From contig JAQGAU010000024.1 in the NCBI GenBank assembly GCA_034698045.1, positions 1 to 56,399 on the forward strand: a DNA stretch of 56,399 nt, given 5' to 3'. The notes beneath the pieces are model-generated. The model was not told where the DNA came from. It made no database searches and saw only the letters and a program-made list of their open reading frames with translations. The stretch is from Paramacrobiotus richtersi. Its lineage: Eukaryota > Tardigrada > Eutardigrada > Parachela > Macrobiotidae. Below are positions 36,634 through 46,766 of the stretch, one piece after another (the first letter of the stretch is position 1; every line of letters starts with the position of its first letter). The translations under genes and the position numbers were made by a program.

Positions 36634-39600
36634 TCAATTGGTGAAACGTATTGTTCGCTTACGTCGTCTCCCATAATTACTGATTCCATATTCACCCATA
36701 TTATCCTCGGGAATTGGTAATTTAATTACTGGTTCAGTTTCAATGGCTTCTGGCGCTGTTTCTATAATAACTGGTGTTTCCGGTACAATATCAACCGTTT
36801 CTGGTAGCACTACTGGCAATTTTCTCGGTCTTCCTACTTTCCTTGTTACTGGCGATGTTACTTTCAAAGGTGAAACATCCGTACACGACTGCCTGAATGT
36901 TTTTCTTATGGTCGACATTTTATATTTCTTTAACCGATCAATTGACACAGTGTTCACTTTCCCTTTTACATCGTCTGCTCTCTGAATTTCCACAGTATTC
37001 GGACGTACAAAATCCAAAATTCTATAAGGACCATCATATTGTTTCTGTAAACAGGATGTTTTCTTAGTCGTCGATCTGATTACGCGCCGTAACAAAACCA
37101 ATTCGTCAACCTTTAAATCACAAGCCGATTTCTTTACATCATACTTACTTGCTTTTGCATTGTAATTTTCTGTAATCTTCTGATTAACCAATTCGTACGC
37201 TGCTTGCATTTTGATTTTAATGTGCTGGAAATATTCTTCACAATCTGCAAATGTTTCCTGTTCATTCGTATTCAACATTACATCGATCGGAATTCTCTTC
37301 TGAAAACAATGCAATAATTCGAATGGTGTTTTTCCAGTTGTTTCGTGCACTGCATTATTTCTAGCTGCAATTACGTAAGGGAGAAATTCATCCCAATCAC
37401 GTTGATCATCGTTACAAAACATAGTAAGGCCTTCTGCAATCGGTCCCATTTGCCTCTCTACTTGGCCAACACCCTCCGGGTGGTATGCAGATCCAAATAC
37501 ATGCTTTATTTCGAGTTTTCGCGTTATTTCCGCTATTAATTTATTTCTAAAATGTGTACCTCGATCGGTGTTAAGAATTTTCGGAGAACCAAACGGCAAA
37601 ATTACGTTCTTTACAAAGAAATCCGCTACTTCTTTAGCTGTTTCTGTTTTCATTGGAGCCGCTATTACAAATTTCGTGAATGTATCAACAACTACAGCTA
37701 TGTATCGGTTACCACTATTTGACTCTGGTAGCGGACCTTTGAGATCACACTGAACTCGTTCAAACGGAAATCCTGGTTCTGGCGGAAGTAACTTCCCATA
37801 TGGTGCTTTTCGATCTGGTTTTCTAAACTGGCAATATTGGCATTCGGTCACGTATTTTTCAACATCTCGGTCTAAACCGTTCCAATAATATCTCAACCGT
37901 ATTGCATTAATCGTCTTTCCTTTACCCAAATGTGCCGCTAAAGGGGTATCATGCATAGAACGTAGGATATCATCTTTCATATGCAATGGCACAACAAATT
38001 TACGTACTGTCCGATCATTTTTCAATTGTGTTCTATAGAGTACACCATGTACAATCTGATATTGCCTCGCATATTTCGGTAACTCGTATTTCGAAGCAGT
38101 ATTTTCGATCAAATGTATTAACTTTTCCAGGCTCTTATCCTTTAATTGTTCATTTCGCAAGAAATCTGTACCGAATTGTTCATCTTCTGATATTTCATCC
38201 AAGTTTAAAACTGTCACTTCAGTCTGACTTTCCATTGGTTCGAGCACGTCACCAAAACTTGGCAGTTCATCACATTCATTGTCTGGAGGCGGGTCTACGG
38301 GACACCGACTCAGGCTATCTACATTATCAGAATCTTTCCCTTTTCTGTACACTATTTTGATTTTATATCCTCCCAACAATAAAGCCCAACGTGTTAACCT
38401 CGAATTCGTTCCCTGATTCTTAAATAAATAGGAAAGTGCTTTATGATCAGTTTTGACAGTAAATTCTGAAAAATCAATATATTGCTTAAATTTATCAACA
38501 GCAAACACTACTGCTAAACATTCTAATTCTGAAACAGAATAATTTCGTTCTGCCGGATGTAATGTTCGACTGGCGTAAGCTACTGGTTTACCGTCTTGTT
38601 GCAACACTGCACCGATGCCTATTCCACTAGCATCGCATTCTATAATTACTGGTAGCGACTGATCAAATTTCGCCAAAATTGGTGCTTCTGTAAGTAACCT
38701 TTTAATTTCATCGAAAGCGAATTGTTGTTCTTCCTTCCAATCTTTGATTACATCTTTATCACCTGCGGTAAGATCTGTAAGTGGTCTCATTACTTTCGCA
38801 AATTCTTTAATAAATTTTCTGTAATAATTAGCTAATCCTATGAAGCTTCTTAAATCTCGAAGAGTTTTCGGCTTAGGAAAATTTCGAACCGCCCTGATTT
38901 TCGCTGGATCCATTCTAATACCATCTTTTGATACAATGTGGCCTAAAAAGGTCAATTCGGTCATAGCAAAATGACATTTCTTTGGTTGTATTGTCATACA
39001 CACTTCTCTTAAAGCAAGTAAAGCAGATTCCAAGCGTTCTAGTAAGTGTTTCAAGCTCATTGCGTAAATAATGATGTCATCAAGATAAACTAAAATTCCA
39101 TGATGTTTTAATTTCTTAAAAGCACGGTCCATGGCCGTTTGAAACGTAGCGGGTGCATTACACAACCCAAAAGGCATACGCAAGAATTCATATAATCCTT
39201 CGGTCGTACAAAAAGCCGTTTTTTCTATAGAATTTTCAGCTATTGGCAGTTGCCAAAAACCGCTCATGCAATCTATACCACAAAAATATTCGTTCCCTGC
39301 TACTTCGGTTAGCAAATCGTCAGCTATGGGCAATGGGTAAACATTCTTCCTTGTTATGTTATTCAGTTTAATATAGTTTACACAGAAGCGAGTCGCTCCA
39401 TCCTTCTTTTGCACTATAACCGCCGGAAATGACCAAGGACTATCAGACGGTCTAATTACTCCTTTCTTTAACATGTCATCAACGTGTTCTTGGATCAACT
39501 GTCGACCTGCCCATGATGTTCTAGTTGGCGAACATTTTATTGGTAAACTGTTACCGGTATCAATTTCATGTGTCGCTGCTTTCCCTTCCCCATACGGTCT

Positions 39601-42600
39601 TCTTAACGTTGGTATTAAATCAGGGAATTTTCTAAATAAATTTCTGATATCTTCTCGGTCAGATTCGGGTAATTTCGGATTAATATTCAAATTAAGGATT
39701 GTTTTCTCGATCAATGCTTTTTCCTCTTCTGTATACTCAATAACCATGTTCACCTGATCACTTTCGGGTAAATCTGAATATGATTCAATTGTTCCAAGGA
39801 AAACACCTGGTTTTAATACGTATGATTTTTCACCGTAATTAGCGCCTAAAACCATAAATTTTCCATTTACCGGTTCCACTAATCCTGATAAAAGTTCTAT
39901 ATTATCGGCCATTTCTAACAATGGATTCGCAATAAAAATGTATCGATCGGAATTAGACCTATGCCAATCTTGCACTCTTACATCAACAGGCTGCCAACAC
40001 CGCGATTTCATTCTACACTGACTACCACTATAAACTCGCATCATTTCTTTCGAACGCATTTTCTTAAATTTTCTCCTCCTACCCGGTCTTTCGTTCCTAT
40101 TTAATAATTTGTTAGAAAAACGTGTTATCATCTCATCTTCAGTTTGTTCGATCCCACTGTCACTGCTTTCAAACGATTCACTGTCTTTACTGGACAACTC
40201 AGCTTGTTCCTGTTTTACTCTCATTTCTTCTGGTGGGCCAGGAAAACCCGTGTTCGGAGTTTCACTTGATGATTGTACCCGCTCCACATTACCTGAAGCA
40301 ACATCAACTCCGACTGGAATTCTAGTTCTCCTCTGAACAGAATTCTCATTCAACCGCACTGCCCTTTTCTGTTTTATCCGTTTTCGTATCCGCAATATCA
40401 TTTTCATAAAACGGATGTCTTTATCAGCTCGATCTCTGATATACTGCATGTTAAACTGATTTTCATTCAGATTGTAAACAATATCCTGTAGCTCATCGTT
40501 GATATCATGCATCATAGTGATCAAACGTTTTTCCGGTACCTTGTATAAGTCGATCTTACATCGTATCGTTCGCTTTTCCTGGAGCAAATGTCTTCGTCTA
40601 GTTAGATATTCAAGCTGAAACGGTTGCGTTTTCCAGTACAAATGTTTTAGTTCGAGCCAGTATCTTTCTGGATTCTTTTGTGCCATCGCTATCTTCTCAA
40701 TCTCCAAACTCAAAGACTGATGAGCAAAATCTTCAGCCAACGCTTCCATTTCTCTAGTCAATTCGTCGTAACGCAGCAAGTACGGGTCATTTTTCGAACC
40801 AGAAATTATCTCGCTATTCCTGATTCTCTCACTCTCACTCTCCACTTTCGGAGGAAAATTACCCACTGCGTTATTATCGACCACAGAAATCTTTTCGTCA
40901 ACTATTTTATCGCCCAAATCACCCTTCAAATCCGAATTCAATTGTACAGCGCTAGAACAACCATGATCCAAATTAACACCAGCTTCAGATACAACCTTTA
41001 CTTCCGTTTCAAAACTAAACGCTTCACAAAAACTATGCTCCTTATCTTCTTCCTCGTCTTCGACTTCCGCATCAGACATATCGTACCAACCATCATCACT
41101 TGACACTGAGGTCTTTGCCTTCGGTTTCGCGGGAAACTGAGCTACATCTCGCACTGCCAAAACCTGATCCTCATCACTGTAATCGGAAATGCTCAGCCAT
41201 TGAAACTGATCAACCATTTCACAAACACTACACTGTTCAGCAGGACAATTTGCATTACTAATAAGCAAGAGATTTTCAATTTGTTCATTAGTACTGCTAC
41301 TTAGATCATTGAATTCGTTGTCGACTAACAACCCATTATTCGATTCTGAATCTACAACTGATGTATCCGTTGGTTCTATCGAATCAAAATATGACAAACC
41401 ATCTGACAACGTTACTTCCGGTGCCACTACACACCGCTCACTTCCATCAAGAATCCCTACAAAGCCCATTTCGCTATTTCGAAAACCATCATACAAGTGC
41501 CCGTTGTATTCAAACATGAATTCCCAATCATTCTCATTAGCCGCTTCTGGAATTGGCGGTAATACCGGTACATACAATGGTGCTTCGTTCAAAACAAATG
41601 ATGCTTCTGACTCAACGGTCTCGTTTATGTTGAAATTTTTTCGATCTCTGATAACGCGTTTAATTTCCAACCGGTTTACATACTGAACATTCATGCCAAT
41701 GCTAAAATCTTTCACCCTGCGACTAAATATTCTTGGTCTTATTTTACAGAAATTATAATAACCCCTAAATCGATCCGTACCTACCTCATCTTTCGGTTCA
41801 ACTAAATAAGGATCTAATACTGAATCTAAAAGTGTAGGCCACTCGACACGATTTAATTGAATTACTTCAGTGTTTTCTGTATGTATAACTGGTTCGGACT
41901 GTTCTGGAATTAGTTTACCGACATTTCGGTCTTTAATGTTTTCCGAGCATAAAAACTGATCATGGACTAGTGTTGCTTCAAAAGACTGATCACTATCCGT
42001 ACTGAAATCAAACGGTTCTAGTTCTGATGCCTTCGGTTTCGCGGGAGCCTTTGCTATGGCTTCATCTCTAAAAACTTGCACTTCTGTATCAAATGGTTCA
42101 AAAGCGATTGGTTCTTTTAATACTGCTGGTTTAATAGTTCGTTCTTTACGCGAAAGCTTTTGTCTTCGATCCTCAGCATAAATTGCTACTGTTTCTCTAG
42201 CCATTGGTGGAAAAACTACCGCTCGTGTGAACTTTACAGATGGTAAATTTTCAATTTCTCTACCAATATTACTGCAATCTTCCATGGTAAATAAATTCAG
42301 ATTATCTGCAACTTGATCTGGCCACCAAATGGAGCACATAATTTTCGTTCGACATGGCGGGATCACTACAGCTTGCCTTTGCTTAATACACGGTACTTCC
42401 TGCAGTTGTTGAAAAAATTTAAATATGGAATTCGAATCGTATTGTTCCGGTTCCCAGTTCCACACTATATCCATTGTTGGTATATATTTATACGGTGCAT
42501 CAAGCTGCTGTGTAAACATCGTCCCCCACAAAATTTCTCTATATAAATTCGTTCGAGCTGCATCTTCTTTCAAGGTTAATTTCATCGTGTTGAAATCTAA

Positions 42601-43137
42601 TGCATACGGTTTCGAGCACAGGAAATCACACCCTAATAACAACGATCCGATACCGGTACCTGACATAATCAAGGCGCTATGTGTACTTTCTGTATCAAGT
42701 ATTTTTACCGTGATCGTTACATAATGTGTTACGTTTACTTTCGCACCACCTACACCGACAACTGTTCTTGGTTTTTTGAGCCTTATTTTTAATAGCTGAT
42801 TTCGATCCACAAAATCTTCCGATATCAATGTAGACACAGCACCAGTATCTATAATTGCTCTTACTGCTATATTGTTCACCGTACACCAGTAAGTCAACAT
42901 TCTACCTTTCCTTGGTTGATTATTATCAAAAATTCGAACACCAAAAACATCATAAGAAAATTCTATACTGTCTTGCAAACCCATTTCAAACGAACCAACT
43001 TCCGTCGGATTATCCTTATCTGGTGGCTTTCGTTGTACATCATGGTCAGTATGGCCACCCATCCTTACCGACCGTTCCCGTTTAAATCTTGCCGCATATC
43101 GCCGGAACCAAATCCCATCTGTGATTGATCGACCCAT
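36634..43137 (-). CDS. pol: Retrotransposon Pol polyprotein (protease, RT, RNase H, integrase)
   Basis: 2167 codons, read through a -1 frameshift from gag. Aspartic protease with AIIDTGAVSTLI (residues about 94-105). Reverse transcriptase from about residue 1190, with VQKKDGATRFCVNY and catalytic YLDD at about 1351-1354. RNase H with ECDASGIGIGAVL near 1500 and KTDHKALSYL near 1562. Integrase with an HHCC zinc finger (HDTPLAAH, CQYCQ) near 1730-1770, then the catalytic triad in QCDLKGP near 1797, NTDRGTHF near 1855 and GQVERQ near 1893. A GPY/F module (YDGPYRILDF) is near 2035, and there is an AT-hook-like GRPRK near 2100. No chromodomain was recognised. The catalytic residues are all present. 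About 800 residues between protease and RT (about 250-1040) are acidic, low in recognisable motifs and absent from ordinary gypsy Pol. PAKPKA occurs twice in this insert. The first 19 codons overlap gag and are probably not translated as pol. Confidence 0.95.
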   Translation of the reverse strand: MGRSITDGIWFRRYAARFKRERSVRMGGHTDHDVQRKPPDKDNPTEVGSFEMGLQDSIEFSYDVFGVRIFDNNQPRKGRMLTYWCTVNNIAVRAIIDTGAVSTLISEDFVDRNQLLKIRLKKPRTVVGVGGAKVNVTHYVTITVKILDTESTHSALIMSGTGIGSLLLGCDFLCSKPYALDFNTMKLTLKEDAARTNLYREILWGTMFTQQLDAPYKYIPTMDIVWNWEPEQYDSNSIFKFFQQLQEVPCIKQRQAVVIPPCRTKIMCSIWWPDQVADNLNLFTMEDCSNIGREIENLPSVKFTRAVVFPPMARETVAIYAEDRRQKLSRKERTIKPAVLKEPIAFEPFDTEVQVFRDEAIAKAPAKPKASELEPFDFSTDSDQSFEATLVHDQFLCSENIKDRNVGKLIPEQSEPVIHTENTEVIQLNRVEWPTLLDSVLDPYLVEPKDEVGTDRFRGYYNFCKIRPRIFSRRVKDFSIGMNVQYVNRLEIKRVIRDRKNFNINETVESEASFVLNEAPLYVPVLPPIPEAANENDWEFMFEYNGHLYDGFRNSEMGFVGILDGSERCVVAPEVTLSDGLSYFDSIEPTDTSVVDSESNNGLLVDNEFNDLSSSTNEQIENLLLISNANCPAEQCSVCEMVDQFQWLSISDYSDEDQVLAVRDVAQFPAKPKAKTSVSSDDGWYDMSDAEVEDEEEDKEHSFCEAFSFETEVKVVSEAGVNLDHGCSSAVQLNSDLKGDLGDKIVDEKISVVDNNAVGNFPPKVESESERIRNSEIISGSKNDPYLLRYDELTREMEALAEDFAHQSLSLEIEKIAMAQKNPERYWLELKHLYWKTQPFQLEYLTRRRHLLQEKRTIRCKIDLYKVPEKRLITMMHDINDELQDIVYNLNENQFNMQYIRDRADKDIRFMKMILRIRKRIKQKRAVRLNENSVQRRTRIPVGVDVASGNVERVQSSSETPNTGFPGPPEEMRVKQEQAELSSKDSESFESSDSGIEQTEDEMITRFSNKLLNRNERPGRRRKFKKMRSKEMMRVYSGSQCRMKSRCWQPVDVRVQDWHRSNSDRYIFIANPLLEMADNIELLSGLVEPVNGKFMVLGANYGEKSYVLKPGVFLGTIESYSDLPESDQVNMVIEYTEEEKALIEKTILNLNINPKLPESDREDIRNLFRKFPDLIPTLRRPYGEGKAATHEIDTGNSLPIKCSPTRTSWAGRQLIQEHVDDMLKKGVIRPSDSPWSFPAVIVQKKDGATRFCVNYIKLNNITRKNVYPLPIADDLLTEVAGNEYFCGIDCMSGFWQLPIAENSIEKTAFCTTEGLYEFLRMPFGLCNAPATFQTAMDRAFKKLKHHGILVYLDDIIIYAMSLKHLLERLESALLALREVCMTIQPKKCHFAMTELTFLGHIVSKDGIRMDPAKIRAVRNFPKPKTLRDLRSFIGLANYYRKFIKEFAKVMRPLTDLTAGDKDVIKDWKEEQQFAFDEIKRLLTEAPILAKFDQSLPVIIECDASGIGIGAVLQQDGKPVAYASRTLHPAERNYSVSELECLAVVFAVDKFKQYIDFSEFTVKTDHKALSYLFKNQGTNSRLTRWALLLGGYKIKIVYRKGKDSDNVDSLSRCPVDPPPDNECDELPSFGDVLEPMESQTEVTVLNLDEISEDEQFGTDFLRNEQLKDKSLEKLIHLIENTASKYELPKYARQYQIVHGVLYRTQLKNDRTVRKFVVPLHMKDDILRSMHDTPLAAHLGKGKTINAIRLRYYWNGLDRDVEKYVTECQYCQFRKPDRKAPYGKLLPPEPGFPFERVQCDLKGPLPESNSGNRYIAVVVDTFTKFVIAAPMKTETAKEVADFFVKNVILPFGSPKILNTDRGTHFRNKLIAEITRKLEIKHVFGSAYHPEGVGQVERQMGPIAEGLTMFCNDDQRDWDEFLPYVIAARNNAVHETTGKTPFELLHCFQKRIPIDVMLNTNEQETFADCEEYFQHIKIKMQAAYELVNQKITENYNAKASKYDVKKSACDLKVDELVLLRRVIRSTTKKTSCLQKQYDGPYRILDFVRPNTVEIQRADDVKGKVNTVSIDRLKKYKMSTIRKTFRQSCTDVSPLKVTSPVTRKVGRPRKLPVVLPETVDIVPETPVIIETAPEAIETEPVIKLPIPEDNMGEYGISNYGRRRKRTIRFTN
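43004..43086 (-). promoter_or_regulatory. Gag-Pol -1 ribosomal frameshift site
   Basis: The element strand carries TTTAAAC at 43086-43080. Gag codons begin at 43085 (TTA) and 43082 (AAC), so the heptamer reads T TTA AAC in the gag frame, the canonical X XXY YYZ arrangement. Slipping back one base yields TTT AAA and enters the pol frame. Gag would otherwise end four codons later at TAA (43067-43065). After a 7-nt spacer, GTCGG (43072-43068) can pair with CCGAC (43008-43004), and GGTGGC (43059-43054) with GCCACC (43027-43022), giving a possible nested stem. Confidence 0.85.
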
Positions 43138-46100
43138 CTCGTTGCCGCTTCATTTTCTTCTCCTCTTCGATCCTCGGGGTTTCCAGGGTCTCGATACACT
43201 ACACGCGTACTCAACACCTGCGCCGGTTGCGTTTGCACCGAAGCATCATTCTGACCACGCATATTACCATTCGGACCCTGTTGCATCGCTGGTTGTACAT
43301 TCTGATTCTGATTATTACCTGGGTACACGGTTCTTGGTGGTGGGCCTTGCCTATTATCCTGATAATTATTCGGTCCCTGATTTTGATTATTACGATTCTG
43401 ATACTGTGAATCCTGATGATACTGAGCACTCTGGAAATGCGGTGCCTGCATTCTAGAACCATTATTCTGTTGTGCCGAAGGTCCTGGCTGAAACTGACTT
43501 CTAAAATTACCCTGATTCTGATTTCCTTGATTCTGATTCCCAAACTGTTCCTGTTGGCGCTGAGCTCTCGCCCTTGCAGCGGGTCCATACAACCCACGAT
43601 CTAAAATCTGCTCTTGAATTTGACTCAAAGGCGTACCTGCTCGTTTGTATCTACAATTCTCAACCCGGTGAAACCACCAACCGCAATACGTACATTTCAC
43701 TGAGCCAGGTCTTACATCTTGTTCAATAATCGTACCATCTGGTAAATATCTCAGGATTTTCGTAGGATTCGGATGCGCATTACCAGTAATTCGATCCATT
43801 GGCGGTGCTGTCGATACATTCCGATCATTATAATTTGCACTCGGTGTATTCTGAGCGTAACCCTGATTTACTTCCTGTACTGGGAAACATTCATCAACCT
43901 GCATGACCTGCATCGGATTATAATTACTTAAACTCTTACGCCATTGCGCTGACCTTTCTTCTGCCTGTCTGATCTGTTCTGCACTCACCGGCCACATTGA
44001 CTGCCTAGGAGATGGTTCGGACTTTCGAACATCTCTCCTATTTCTGTACTTCGGATACGAAAGCATCATGCTTTGAATCAGCTTCTCTACACCTTCCATT
44101 GTTATGTCAGGGTTCGATGCCATCGCTCTATACATTTCATCATCTTTATCATCACCAAGTCCTCTTTTAATATGGAAGATCTTATTCTTTTCCGAGTAAG
44201 TCTGATTAGACTGTGCCATGATTTTTCTCATTGCGTCGAAATACTGCTCTAAAGATTCTTTATCTGGTTGGTATCTTCTTTCGTACAGCTCATCCATGGC
44301 TCTCTCCTGTTTCTGTTTATCCTCAAAGCGAACATTCATAACCCTTAACCATTCAGTAAATGTTTTCAAATCAGCATCACTTTCGATCAAATTATTATAC
44401 CATTCCAATGCATCACCATATAATGCATCACTAAGCTCTGCAATCTTCCGGTTATCATCCCAACCATTACAATCAGCTGCCTTGATAAACTTCTTTCTGA
44501 ATGATTCATATTCGCTCTTAATCCCTGTAAACTTTGGTGTAGCTACAGCTGTAACAGGGCTTTTTGTATTCGGAATAAACTTCTTTAAAACTTCGGTGAA
44601 TTCACGAAATGAGTCGGGAGTTTGTGATCGCTGCTGCTGCATATCCCTTTTCAAATCCCTATTCTCTTCTTCAAGCCGTTGCAGACGCCTATCCATTACA
44701 AATGTATCTGGCATTTGATCCAAATTACTACCATACTGCTGCATAGTTTCTTCCATATGTCGCAGTTTATTTTCCAAATCTTGCAAATACGATGGTACTT
44801 CCGGTTGCTGACGCTCATTCGTATATACTGGCTGTGATGCCTCTTCTCTACGATTATCCTGTTGCGGATGCTTCACATACGTTCGTTCACTGCGGGGATT
44901 ACGCTCCCTATTATCCTGATTCGACCTTGGTGCCTGTTCACGATCATCCCGATAATATTGGCTCTCACCCATTTTCTCCTGCTGCGGTACCTGTGTTTGT
45001 TCCCTACGGTTCGATTGCCTTTTTTCCTGCTGTGATTCATTGGTTCGATCTCTACGGCTACTCTGCTGTGCCTTATTATCCTGATGCGGAGCATGCACTG
45101 GAATTTCTTCCCTTTTTTCATCCGCTTTTGTTCGATCCCTCTCACTAGTTCGTTCAAGTCGTTCGCGTTCACTCTGATTAATCATCGTAGCTTGCCGATT
45201 ATTTTCTTTTACTTCTGCTCTAATCGCCTGCATTTCCCGCTGTATGCCTCCTATTGAACGGTTTACTTTATCCCAAATTTCAGCAAAATATTCCTTTGAT
45301 TGATTCTGGTTACCCAAGCTTCCCATTAAATTCTGTAAAGAATCCAACCTTTCCGAATATTCCTGAATTTTCTCATTTGTTTTTGACTGATTCTGTTGGA
45401 CTCTCTCAACTTCTTCCTTTGTATGCTGCTTCAATTGATTTACCTCGGCATTGGTACTATTCAAACCTTGGCGAAGGCCTAATCCTGTTTCGACTAATGC
45501 ACTTCGTATGCTTGAGGTTTCTTCCTGTAATAAGCCTACTCTTCGAGACGTATCCGGTATACATCGATCAAAACTCACTCTATGCGGTGTTGGGTTCACT
45601 GGCTTATCAAATAAGAAGGCTGATTCTCTTCTTAATTCTGCTTCCAGCTCAGCTTCTGTATAATATTCGACTTCCGGTTCTGAATCATCAATGGTTTCTG
45701 TTCGATCAAAATGTCTCTGATTCTGAAAATCCAATATTGGAGCACCTTCTCTAGTAAATCGGATATTTCTACTTTGGCTCCCATTCATACCATGAATTGG
45801 TTCATTCGTACCAGGATAAACACTTCCGGTATATACTACAGGGCCTGGATTACCACTGTATGCATTATTAGGGAGAGGTACCGAACCTCTATACTCCTCT
45901 GTATAACAATCATTTTGAAAGGTCACATTTCTTCCTGTATTTTGCTGATTCGATCGTTGATCACTATCTGGCCTAATAACAAAACCAATTTCTGAGCGAG
46001 TAATTCGTTCCGATGTTTTATTCCCTAACGATTCGACTGATGGGAGGCTAAAGCCCATGCTATCACGTTGATTCATTGATGCCTGCTCTCTTCCCGAATC

Positions 46101-46766
46101 ATTTCTGGATTTTTCGACCGTTCGCAATGAATCGTTCTGTGCTTCACTTCTTACTGAAACATTCTGATTTATCTGCGCATTTTGCGGTGTTACTGGCCTT
46201 TCTGTATTATTCGCAGGTCTCTGATTCAGGCTCATAGATAAGCGTGAATGGCTTTTCTCAGCAACTTCCGCTGGCGTTATTAATCTTGCTTGAGGAGAGG
46301 TACGCGTACTGTTTACTTCTACAATTGGGGATAATCCCATTTGCATTGTTCGATCCTGCGTTGCCTGCCCTTGGCTTCTACTCGACCTTTCAACCACTGT
46401 TCGATCTTGTTCACCGTCATTTTCTTCTGATGACTGCCCACTCTGCACATTCTGGGACTCTATGGTTGTTGATTCTGCCAATGGAGCATTTGGGTTTTCT
46501 TTAGGTTTTCGTTTTCCCTTATTAGCCTGCGTCGTCATTTTCTCTGTCGCTGCTTTCTTTGCTTCTCGCTGAGGTCGCTGGCTTTGAGATGCAGCCGCTG
46601 CTACACGCTCTCGTTCTGCTTTAAGTTCTCTTTCTGCAATCTTCTGCTTAGTTGCGTCTTCTCTTAACTGCTGAGAAATTGTGGAGCGATTTAATCTCGG
46701 ACTCGACGGTCTCGAAGAGTCTGACTGACTACTCGGTTCTTTCACTTTTTTACCCTTATCGGCCAT
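43065..46766 (-). CDS. gag: Retrotransposon Gag polyprotein, unusually long
   Basis: 1233 codons from ATG at 46766, about two to four times longer than common gypsy Gag. Residues 1-730 are low-complexity, rich in Gln, Ser, Arg and Glu, with predicted coiled-coil-like segments (EEVERVQQNQSKTNEKIQEY) and a very charged RE/RD-rich part around 540-640. A capsid-like region follows at about 735-910 (TPKFTGIKSEYESFRKKF, GDALEWYNNL, FTEWLRVMNVRFEDK), matching the retrotransposon-gag fold pattern. A CCHC zinc knuckle (CTYCGWWFHRVENC) is at about residue 1020. A Gln/Asn-rich tail follows. It ends just after the frameshift site. The protein packages element RNA into particles. Confidence 0.93.
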   Translation of the reverse strand: MADKGKKVKEPSSQSDSSRPSSPRLNRSTISQQLREDATKQKIAERELKAERERVAAAASQSQRPQREAKKAATEKMTTQANKGKRKPKENPNAPLAESTTIESQNVQSGQSSEENDGEQDRTVVERSSRSQGQATQDRTMQMGLSPIVEVNSTRTSPQARLITPAEVAEKSHSRLSMSLNQRPANNTERPVTPQNAQINQNVSVRSEAQNDSLRTVEKSRNDSGREQASMNQRDSMGFSLPSVESLGNKTSERITRSEIGFVIRPDSDQRSNQQNTGRNVTFQNDCYTEEYRGSVPLPNNAYSGNPGPVVYTGSVYPGTNEPIHGMNGSQSRNIRFTREGAPILDFQNQRHFDRTETIDDSEPEVEYYTEAELEAELRRESAFLFDKPVNPTPHRVSFDRCIPDTSRRVGLLQEETSSIRSALVETGLGLRQGLNSTNAEVNQLKQHTKEEVERVQQNQSKTNEKIQEYSERLDSLQNLMGSLGNQNQSKEYFAEIWDKVNRSIGGIQREMQAIRAEVKENNRQATMINQSERERLERTSERDRTKADEKREEIPVHAPHQDNKAQQSSRRDRTNESQQEKRQSNRREQTQVPQQEKMGESQYYRDDREQAPRSNQDNRERNPRSERTYVKHPQQDNRREEASQPVYTNERQQPEVPSYLQDLENKLRHMEETMQQYGSNLDQMPDTFVMDRRLQRLEEENRDLKRDMQQQRSQTPDSFREFTEVLKKFIPNTKSPVTAVATPKFTGIKSEYESFRKKFIKAADCNGWDDNRKIAELSDALYGDALEWYNNLIESDADLKTFTEWLRVMNVRFEDKQKQERAMDELYERRYQPDKESLEQYFDAMRKIMAQSNQTYSEKNKIFHIKRGLGDDKDDEMYRAMASNPDITMEGVEKLIQSMMLSYPKYRNRRDVRKSEPSPRQSMWPVSAEQIRQAEERSAQWRKSLSNYNPMQVMQVDECFPVQEVNQGYAQNTPSANYNDRNVSTAPPMDRITGNAHPNPTKILRYLPDGTIIEQDVRPGSVKCTYCGWWFHRVENCRYKRAGTPLSQIQEQILDRGLYGPAARARAQRQQEQFGNQNQGNQNQGNFRSQFQPGPSAQQNNGSRMQAPHFQSAQYHQDSQYQNRNNQNQGPNNYQDNRQGPPPRTVYPGNNQNQNVQPAMQQGPNGNMRGQNDASVQTQPAQVLSTRVVYRDPGNPEDRRGEENEAATRWVDQSQMGFGSGDMRQDLNGNGR

